Origin: Roseiarcus sp963832305
Lineage (GTDB): Bacteria > Pseudomonadota > Alphaproteobacteria > Rhizobiales > Beijerinckiaceae
Reading direction: 5' to 3'
Assembly: GCA_963832305.1 (NCBI GenBank)
Contig: CAWHTU010000011.1
Span: forward strand, 62,001-126,000
DNA: 64,000 bases
Made by a program: the position numbers and the translations under genes. The notes below the pieces were generated by a model, which made no database searches, was not told the DNA's origin, and was given only the letters and a program-made list of their open reading frames with translations. Of the stretch, positions 57,431 to 64,000 are shown piece by piece; the stretch's first letter is position 1; each line of letters begins with the position of its first letter.

Positions 57431-57799
57431 TCAGCGCGCTTCGTCGGCGGCGCTCGGCGGCAGAAAGATGCGCTCGAGGCCCGCGGGCACGGCAATGAGT
57501 GCGGCGCCGGCAGAGCGCACGCTGCCGACGAATTCCGGCGCGTCGATCTTACCGAACGGGGAGGGGCGGCCGCCGATCACGCCGTCGGCGCCGAACCGTG
57601 CGCCTGCCGCGATATAGCCGCTGATGTGCCTGCAATCGGCCGCGCCCTTGCGGTCGCCCAGCCCGACGCCGTGGCCGCCGCACGGCGCAGGGTCGGCCGA
57701 CGCGGCGGGAAAGACGGAGCGGTCTGACCCGCCAGCGCTCGCCAGTTCGACCGGACCGCCGAGGAGTAAGGCTAAGAGCAGCGCGCAGGCAAGTCTCAT
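57431..57799 (-). CDS. hypothetical small secreted protein
   Basis: From ATG 57799 the product has 122 residues, starting with a signal peptide (MRLACALLLALLLGGPVELA, cleaved near ASAGG). The mature part contains CGGHGVGLGDRKGAADCRHI and SGYIAAGARFG, and no recognised domain. Two cysteines could form a disulfide. It sits between gshA and rsmE, converging on gshA with an 18-base gap. The family is not known to me; the signal peptide and location make it more than a random frame. Confidence 0.5.
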   Translation of the reverse strand: MRLACALLLALLLGGPVELASAGGSDRSVFPAASADPAPCGGHGVGLGDRKGAADCRHISGYIAAGARFGADGVIGGRPSPFGKIDAPEFVGSVRSAGAALIAVPAGLERIFLPPSAADEAR

Positions 57800-57908
57800 A
57801 GACCCTTGCGCCCTGCGGCGCGGGCGAGGCTGACGGTGAATCATCGCCGGCCGGAATGAAGCGTGATCGTGGCGGCAAAATGGCCGGCGCCTTTGCAACG
57901 GGCGAAAG

Positions 57909-58676
57909 TCAGCGCCTGTCGCTTCGGCGCCACTTCGGCCAGTCGCCGAGCGTGGCCTGAACGAGCGCCAGCGCCGCGACCGCGGCCGTATCCGCCCGCA
58001 GGATGCGGGGGCCGAGGCTCAGGCGCACGACCCGCGGAAGAGCGAGGATCGCCGCCCGCTCGTCGTCGTCGAAGCCGCCCTCGGGGCCGACGAGGAGGCC
58101 GACGCCATGCTCCGCGCTGACTTGGGCGAGCTCGTCGAGCGGGCTCGCCTGCGGCGCCTCCTCGTCGCAGAAGACGATCAGCCGCTCGCGCGGCCAGCGG
58201 GCCAGCGTCTTTTCGAGCGTCTCGGGCGCGGCGACCTCGGGCGCCCAGATCACCCCGCATTGCTCGCAGGCCTCGATCGCGTTCAAGCGCAGACGCTCGA
58301 GGTTCACGCGCGCGATCTGGGTGCGCCGGGTGATGAGCGGCATGAGCCGCCGCGCGCCCATCTCGACCGCCTTCTGCGCCATATAGTCGAGGCGGGCGTG
58401 CTTGAGCGGCGCGAACAGGTAATCGACGTCCGGCGGCGCCTCCTGCGGCCGGATGCGCCGGCCGACAATGAGCGAGGCGCTCTTGCGCGAAGGCGGCGCG
58501 AGCCTGCTTGCGAATTCGCCGTCGCGGCCGTTGAACAGCAGCACGGAGGCGTCCGCGCCGAGCCTGAGCACGTTGACGAGATAGTTCGTCTGCTGCGGAT
58601 CGAGCTTGACCTCGGCGCCCTCGGCGAGCGGCGCTTCGACGTAGAGCCGGGGGGTGCGGAAATCGGTGCGGGCCAT
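57909..58676 (-). CDS. rsmE: 16S rRNA (uracil1498-N3)-methyltransferase
   Basis: Methylates U1498 of 16S rRNA in the 30S subunit. SPOUT-fold family with N-terminal PUA-like domain (MARTDFRTPRLYVEAPL) and the knot region LLVGPEGGFDDDERAAI, then LSLGPRILRADTAAVAAL, both diagnostic. ATG 58676 gives 255 residues, the normal length; upstream in-frame codons have no homology. Divergent from the DUF1223 gene. Confidence 0.92.
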   Translation of the reverse strand: MARTDFRTPRLYVEAPLAEGAEVKLDPQQTNYLVNVLRLGADASVLLFNGRDGEFASRLAPPSRKSASLIVGRRIRPQEAPPDVDYLFAPLKHARLDYMAQKAVEMGARRLMPLITRRTQIARVNLERLRLNAIEACEQCGVIWAPEVAAPETLEKTLARWPRERLIVFCDEEAPQASPLDELAQVSAEHGVGLLVGPEGGFDDDERAAILALPRVVRLSLGPRILRADTAAVAALALVQATLGDWPKWRRSDRR

Positions 58677-58812
58677 CCATGTCCCATAGCTCGCGCGAGC
58701 GGCGGCCGCCATCGCGGACGCGGTCGGCCGAAAGGTAACAAATCCCGCGCGGCGGCGAACGGCTTGAGCGGCGCGCTGTGACGTTTGGCTTCTCGCGCGC
58801 GGAGGACAAGCC

Positions 58813-59520
58813 ATGACTCACTCGTTGAAGATGGGCGCCTGCTTTGCGGCGCTGGCGGCGCTCGGCTCTCCGGCGCCGGTCCTCGCCGCCGACGCGGCGC
58901 ATCCGACCGTGGTAGAATTGTTCCAGAGCCAGGGCTGCTCGTCGTGCCCGCCGGCGGAGGCCAACGTCGGAGCGATCAGTGACCGCCCGGACGTGCTCGC
59001 GCTCGCGTTCGAGGTCGACTATTGGGATCGGCTCGGCTGGAAGGACACCTTCTCGAAGGCGGCGTGGACAGCGCGCCAGTACGCCTACGCCCGGGCGATG
59101 GCGCGCGATGGCGTCTATACGCCGCAGGTGGTGGTCAACGGCCGGGTCGAAGGCGATGGCCTGGAGCCAGGCGCGCTGGCGGGGCTGATGAGCCGCGGCG
59201 ATCGGGGCGCGAGCGGCCCGCCTGTCGGCTTTTCCGGCGGCGCGGTGACGGTCGGGGCAGGGGCCGCGCCCTCGGGCGGGGCCGATGTCTGGCTTGCGCG
59301 CTATATCCCGCGCACGGTCGAGGTCGCGATCCCGCGCGGCGAGAACGCCGGCCATACGCTGCCCTATAAGGACGTCGTGCGGGAGATGATCCTGCTCGGC
59401 AAATGGCGCGGCGAAGCGGCCAGCTTCCCCCTGCCGGGCGGCGCCGAGGCGGGCCTTGCCGAGGCCGCGATCGTCCAGGGCGCCGGCTGCGGGCCGGTGG
59501 TGGCCGCCGCGAGGCGCTGA
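58813..59520 (+). CDS. DUF1223 family secreted thioredoxin-like protein
   Basis: Exported protein of unknown function common in alphaproteobacteria. Signal peptide ends at VLAADA. The family core VVELFQSQGCSSCPPAEANV has a CxxC pair in a thioredoxin-like position; FEVDYWDRLGWKDTFSK and YTPQVVVNGRVEGDG follow. 235 residues. A role in periplasmic redox is suggested only by the fold. Confidence 0.88.
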   Translation: MTHSLKMGACFAALAALGSPAPVLAADAAHPTVVELFQSQGCSSCPPAEANVGAISDRPDVLALAFEVDYWDRLGWKDTFSKAAWTARQYAYARAMARDGVYTPQVVVNGRVEGDGLEPGALAGLMSRGDRGASGPPVGFSGGAVTVGAGAAPSGGADVWLARYIPRTVEVAIPRGENAGHTLPYKDVVREMILLGKWRGEAASFPLPGGAEAGLAEAAIVQGAGCGPVVAAARR

Positions 59521-59948
59521 CCCCGCGCCAACGGGCGGATCAGGCCCCATCCTTCAAGCTGGCGCGAGACCCCGCCGCGCTCCCGGGCTTCTGGGCAATT
59601 TGGCGGCGAAAAGCGGACGTCATGCGCTGATCGCATGGGCTTTTGCTCGCCGGCTCCGCCACAATTCCCGTACGCGAACAGAGTGCTTTGCCGCCGAACC
59701 GGGAGAATTAAAACGGGGAACAGGCATCGGAACAGGGAGCGCGTTGCGCCTCGCCACAATTGCCTCGAATCGGCGAAAGGGCCGGCGCGTTGCCCTATGG
59801 CGCGGCGATGCGGCGAGCTTCCAATGGCGGGCGCCGCCGAGTCCGGGAGGCCGTGACCGCGAAAACGCGGATCTGGCGTCCGGCTCGACTCACCCGCTAG
59901 TCTCTCTAGGCATGAGTTCAGAACTCCTGCCCCGAGGGATTGCCTGCC
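59521..59948. other. gap without a supported gene
   Basis: 428 bases with no homologous or ribosome-binding-site-supported frame on either strand. An AT-richer patch (gggagaattaaaacgggga near 59700) might hold a promoter. Nothing else is recognised. Confidence 0.5.
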
Positions 59949-60374
59949 ATGGTCGCCAACCGCCCGCTGTTTCGCAAGCTCGACAACCTTCTGCTTCGCG
60001 TCGCCGACCTCGATGCGGCGATATCCTTCTATCGCGACCGTCTCGGGCATCCGGTCATATGGCGAAGCGGGGGGGCGGTCGGATTTGGCCTTCCAGAGAC
60101 CGACGCGGAGCTCGTCGTTCACTTGCATATCGGCCCGGAAACCGATGTTTTGGTTGAAGATGTCGACGAGGCTTTCAAGTTATTCGTGAACGCGGGCGGC
60201 GAGGCCTTGGAGCCGCCTTTCGATATCGCGATTGGCCGATGCGCGCGCGTGCGCGATCCGTTCGGCAACGAATTGGTCATTCTCGATCAGTCGAAGGGCG
60301 CTCTGGCCACCGATGCGGACGGCCGGGTGACCGGCGTCCGGCCTGCCGCGTCGTCTCGGCCGCTCGCGGCATGA
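59949..60374 (+). CDS. VOC superfamily (glyoxalase/bleomycin-resistance-like) protein
   Basis: Small metal-dependent-fold protein of 141 residues. The beta-alpha-beta pattern starts LDNLLLRVADLDAAISFYRD and RLGHPVIWR; the second half has VLVEDVDEAFKLFVNAGGEA and RVRDPFGNELVILDQ, typical of VOC proteins. ATG 59949 is chosen over TTG 59940. Enzymatic activity unknown. Confidence 0.85.
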   Translation: MVANRPLFRKLDNLLLRVADLDAAISFYRDRLGHPVIWRSGGAVGFGLPETDAELVVHLHIGPETDVLVEDVDEAFKLFVNAGGEALEPPFDIAIGRCARVRDPFGNELVILDQSKGALATDADGRVTGVRPAASSRPLAA

Positions 60375-60453
60375 TTGAGATTCCCACTTGCGCTTTGATC
60401 GATGTTCTGCAAATGTTCTTATTACTGCAGCGAGCCCGGGCGGGGGGCGAAAA

Positions 60454-61992
60454 ATGGTGGCGCGCGTATCGACGGTGGCCTTCGAGGGCGTCGAAGCCCG
60501 CCCGGTTGACGTCCAGGTGCAGATCGCCGGCGGCGCGGTCGCGTTCACCGTCGTCGGCCTCGGCGACAAGGCGGTCGCCGAATCGCGCGAGCGGGTGCGC
60601 TCGGCGCTGATCGCCTCGGGGCTCGCGCTTCCCGCCAAGCGCATCACCGTCAACCTCGCGCCGGCCGACATGCCGAAGGAGGGCAGCCACTACGACCTGC
60701 CGATCGCGCTCGCCGTCATGGCGGCGATCGGCGCCATTCCGCCCGACGCGCTCGACGGGTTCGCGGTGATCGGGGAGCTTGCGCTCGACGGGACGATCAG
60801 CGCCGTCGCCGGCGTCCTGCCGGCGGCGATCGCCGCCAACGCGGCGGGCAAGGGCCTGATTTGTCCCGCGCCTTGCGGCCCCGAGGCGGCGTGGGCCTCG
60901 GCCGACCTCGAGATTCTGGCGCCGCGCTCGCTGATCCAGCTCGCCAATCATTTCAAGGGTTCGCAGGTTTTGTCGCGCCCGGAGCCGGCGCTCCGGTCGT
61001 CGAGCGGGCCGCAGCCGGACCTGCGCGACATCAAGGGCCAGGAGAGCGCCAAACGGGCGCTCGAAGTGGCGGCGGCGGGGGGCCACAATCTGCTCATGTG
61101 CGGGGCGCCCGGCGCGGGAAAGTCGATGCTCGCCCAGCGCCTGCCGTCGATCCTGCCGCCGCTCACCCCGCGCGAACTGCTCGAAGTGTCGATGATCCAT
61201 TCGGTCGCCGGCATCCTGGCCGGCGGCGCGCTGACGGACCGGCGCCCATTCCGCAGCCCCCATCATTCCGCCTCGATGCCGGCCTTGGTCGGCGGCGGCG
61301 CGCACGCGCGGCCGGGCGAGATTTCGCTCGCCCATAACGGCGTGCTTTTTCTCGATGAGCTGCCGGAGTTCCAGCCCCAGGCGCTCGACAGCCTGCGACA
61401 GCCGATCGAAACCGGCGAAGTGGCGATCGCGCGCGCCAACCATCGCGTCGTCTATCCGGCGCGGTTCCAGCTGATCGCGGCGATGAACCCCTGCCGCTGC
61501 GGCTCGGCCAACGAGCCGGGCTATGCCTGCAAGCGGGCGCCGAACGAGCGGTGCGTGGCGCAATATCTCGGCCGCCTTTCCGGGCCGCTCCTCGACCGCT
61601 TCGATCTCGTCGTCGACGTGCCGTCGGTTTCGGCCGCGGATCTGATGACCCCGCCGGCCCGCGAAGGGTCGGCCGAGGTCGCGGCCAGGGTCGGCGCGGC
61701 GCGCAAGATCCAGATCGAGCGCTATGCCGAGCTTGGACTTGAGGGCGTGGTCTGCAACGCCGGCGCGCCGGCCAGCATCGTCGAGGAGATCGCGGAAGCG
61801 GATGCGTCGGGCCTGGCGCTGCTGCGCGACGCCGCCGAGCGGCTGCGCCTCTCGGCGCGCGGCTATCATCGGGTGCTCAAGCTCGCCCGCACCCTCGCCG
61901 ACCTCGACGGCGGCGGACCGACCCGCCGCGCCCATCTCGCCGAAGCGCTTTCCTATCGCGGGACGCCCGACCGCAACGCCGCCGCGGCGTAA
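60454..61992 (+). CDS. comM: YifB/ComM-like Mg chelatase-family AAA+ ATPase
   Basis: Hexameric helicase of the ComM type that helps branch migration during natural transformation where studied. N-terminal Lon-like domain (MVARVSTVAFEGVEARPVDV, NLAPADMPKEGSHYDLPIAL), then the AAA+ part: Walker A GAPGAGKS, FRSPHHSASMPALVGGG, Walker B VLFLDELPEF, the Cys-containing MNPCRCGS region, and the C-terminal YHRVLKLARTLADL. 512 residues, complete. It stands alone; other competence genes are not in the window. Confidence 0.92.
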   Translation: MVARVSTVAFEGVEARPVDVQVQIAGGAVAFTVVGLGDKAVAESRERVRSALIASGLALPAKRITVNLAPADMPKEGSHYDLPIALAVMAAIGAIPPDALDGFAVIGELALDGTISAVAGVLPAAIAANAAGKGLICPAPCGPEAAWASADLEILAPRSLIQLANHFKGSQVLSRPEPALRSSSGPQPDLRDIKGQESAKRALEVAAAGGHNLLMCGAPGAGKSMLAQRLPSILPPLTPRELLEVSMIHSVAGILAGGALTDRRPFRSPHHSASMPALVGGGAHARPGEISLAHNGVLFLDELPEFQPQALDSLRQPIETGEVAIARANHRVVYPARFQLIAAMNPCRCGSANEPGYACKRAPNERCVAQYLGRLSGPLLDRFDLVVDVPSVSAADLMTPPAREGSAEVAARVGAARKIQIERYAELGLEGVVCNAGAPASIVEEIAEADASGLALLRDAAERLRLSARGYHRVLKLARTLADLDGGGPTRRAHLAEALSYRGTPDRNAAAA

Positions 61993-62197
61993 GGCGCCGT
62001 CGCGCTCCCTTCATCAGTCGGAAGAAGGCGCTCTCCTCCCGCGGGGCCTCAATCGCGCCGCTGCCGCTACGTGAGGGATGCGAATTGGCGCAAATGCCGA
62101 CAATTCGCTCGAATTGGGCAAAGGATTCTCAACCGCCGCCTGAAACCATGGGACCGGAAGCCGATCGGCGCGAGGCCGGGCTCAAGCGGGATATTTC

Positions 62198-63969
62198 ATG
62201 GATTTGGGCGCCGGTTTGGCCGATTTCGCCGTTCGCGCGCTGAGCCTTCAGGCCGGCGCGGTCATCGCGCTCGCCGTCGCGCTCGCGCGGCCGTGGCCCG
62301 CGGCCGGCAGCAGGCGGAAGCGCGCGCGACGCTCGTCGCCGCCGAGAACGAAGGCCTGCGCGACGAGCTCTGGCGGCTGAAGGAAGCCGCCGCCGGACGC
62401 GACCGGGCCGAGGCGGCCAACGAGGCCAAGTCGCGCTTCCTGGCGACGATGAGCCACGAGATCCGCACCCCGATCAGCGGCATCCTGGGGATGGCCGACC
62501 TCCTGCGCGAGGCCGCGCTCGATCCCGAGAATGCGAGCTACGTCGAGGCGATCCGCAGTTCGGGCGGGGCGCTGATCGCGCTCATCGACGAGATCCTCGA
62601 TCTCTCGAAGATCGAGGCAGGCCATTTCGATCTCGTCGTCGAGACGGTCGATCTGCGCAAGCTGGTGGAAGGCGTGGTCGAATTGCTCGCGCCGCGAGCC
62701 CAGAGCAAAGGCGTCGAGATCGCCGCGTCGTTCAGCATCGCCGCGCCGCGCTTCGTGCGCGCCGACGGCCTGCGCCTGCGCCAGGTTCTCACCAATCTCG
62801 CCGGCAATGCGGTCAAGTTCACCGATCAGGGCGGCGTCTGCGTCGCGGTCGAGCGCGGGCAGGGGGGCGAGGCGCGGTTCTCGGTCATCGACACCGGGCC
62901 CGGCGTGCCGGCCGATCGCCGGGCGGCGATCTTCGACAGTTTCGAGCAGGGCGACGGCTCGCACGCCCGCCGCTTCGAGGGCGCGGGACTGGGGCTCACG
63001 ATCTCCCGCGAGCTCGTTCGCCTGATGGGCGGCGAACTGACGCTCGCCGGCAATCCGGGCGGAGGGTCGATCTTCGCCTTCGCCGTCCGCCTGCCGGAAT
63101 GCGCTGCGCTCGAGCCGGCCGGCGCGGTCGAGGCGAGGGCGCAGAGCCTCGAGGGAGCGCGGGCCCTCATCATCGCCCATTCGCCGTTCGAGGCGCCGGC
63201 GATCGGGGCGCGACTCATGGAGGCGGGCGTGATCGTCGAGCGCGCCGACGGCGTCAGCCCCGGCCTCAAGGCGCTGAGCCGCGCGCCGGCGCCCGATCTC
63301 GTCATCGTCGATTGCGCGCTCGGGCCCGAGGCGACCAATCGCCTGGCGCAGGCCGCGCGCGCAGCCGGGGTCAAGCGCAGCCTGCTCCTGTTCTCGCCGT
63401 TCGAACGGCGGGCTTTCGGACAGACGGCGCTCAAGGGTTTCGACGGCTGGCTGGTGAAGCCGGTGCGCGCGCGTTCGCTGTTCGAGCGCGCGGCCTGGGA
63501 GCAGCCGCCGGCCGCCGCGCCTGCGCCGCGCTCGGCGCCGGCGCGCCGCGCGCTTGTCGCCGAGGACAACGACATCAACGCCCTCATCGCGCAGAAGGCT
63601 TTGCGGCGGCTGGGCTTCGAGGTCGCGCGTGCGATTGACGGCGAGGAGGCGGTCCGGCTCGCCTCGCCCTCGTCGCCGCTCGAGTCCCGCCCCTTCGACG
63701 TCATCCTGATGGACCTCAAGATGCCTGGGCTCGACGGCTACGAGGCGACGCGGCGCCTGCGCCGGCTCGAGGCGTCTTGCGGCTGGTCGCCGACGCCGAT
63801 CGTGGCGCTGACCGCCAACGCGCTCGACGAAAGCCGGCGTTCCTGCATGGCGGCGGGATTCGACGCCTTTCTCGTCAAGCCGGTGGACTTCCGCGCGCTG
63901 TCGCGGACGCTGGAGCAGGTTTGCGCCGGCGGCGGCGTCCCCTGGCGCGAGCGCCTGCGGGCGTCATGA
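62198..63969 (+). CDS. hybrid sensor histidine kinase with membrane anchor and two receiver-like domains (frame broken near 62285)
   Basis: ATG 62198 opens a membrane helix (AVRALSLQAGAVIALAVALA); one missing base near 62285 then moves to the frame of the kinase (RAAVARGRQQAEARATLVA coiled linker). The H-box is ATMSHEIRTPISGILGMADL, followed by N-box NLAGNAVKFTDQGG, DTGPGVPAD and GAGLGLTISREL. A degenerate receiver (IIAHSPFEAP, LVIVDCALG) precedes a complete receiver with AEDNDIN, Asp in ILMDLKMPGLDGYEA and FLVKPVDF. About 590 residues. No sensor domain besides the short anchor, so it may respond through a partner. Confidence 0.88.
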
Positions 63970-64000
63970 GGTAGGATCGTCGCTCGGCGAGAGAGCGGGC

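Noticed and set aside
60277..61935. 552-codon open frame antisense to comM
   Set aside because: Shadow of a well-defined AAA+ gene in GC-rich DNA.

Overview
The window is GC-rich DNA (only a few stretches are visibly AT-richer) from an alphaproteobacterium, most likely of the order Hyphomicrobiales (Rhizobiales). The signs are the leuS-lptE overlap, thrB-rnhA overlap, the alphaproteobacterial type glutamate-cysteine ligase, DUF2852, DUF1223, a FeeM-type N-acyl amino acid synthase, and a cyclase fused to a membrane and 2Fe-2S module. The genus cannot be fixed from the sequence alone. No rRNA, tRNA, CRISPR array or phage module was seen.

Layout. 0-2.2 kb: end of hisN running tail to tail into a truncated substrate-binding protein, then a TPR fragment. 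2.3-5.5 kb: leuS (frame-broken) and lptE. 5.5-13.8 kb: a dipeptide/oligopeptide ABC importer (two permeases, two ATPases, a DUF2852 gene with its own promoter and terminator, a binding protein), an amidase and an MltB-like lytic transglycosylase. 14-26.5 kb: a polytopic membrane protein carrying an inserted palindromic repeat, ackA beside a pta remnant, an Orn/Lys/Arg decarboxylase, a GNAT enzyme, OsmC, a ferredoxin-adenylate cyclase fusion and a five-PAS hybrid kinase. 26.7-29.9 kb: znuABC with a divergent zur. 29.9-33.1 kb: argH, a TlpA-like protein and a REP/RAYT block. 33.3-41.6 kb: a GGDEF-EAL protein, FeeM-like synthase, rnhA-thrB, ugd and a GT4 glycosyltransferase. 41.8-51.5 kb: two c-type cytochromes, the extracytoplasmic acylation cluster and a PQQ dehydrogenase. 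51.7-64 kb: an ispH remnant, SDR, MAPEG, MATE, gshA, rsmE, DUF1223, a VOC protein, comM and a second hybrid kinase.

The most interesting locus is 43.46-49.65 kb: two tandem membrane-anchored SGNH-like proteins, an FkbH-type HAD-IIIC protein, a stand-alone acyl carrier protein and an MBOAT acyltransferase, all on one strand. The part list parallels the Dlt D-alanylation machine (loading enzyme, carrier, MBOAT, membrane-anchored SGNH protein), but the loader is of the family that makes glyceryl-S-ACP from a C3 glycolytic intermediate. My inference is a surface-glycan modification system that transfers a glyceryl-like group; nearby ugd and GT4 genes fit a polysaccharide acceptor.

A caution applies throughout. 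At least ten conserved genes carry single-base frame breaks (leuS, the decarboxylase, znuA, argH, a TlpA-like gene, an SDR, a GNAT and others). Three of them become correct if GAGTTC is read as GAGTC, a GANTC site. That pattern looks more like indel errors in an assembly than gene decay, although real remnants (pta, ispH, the truncated binding protein) are also present.
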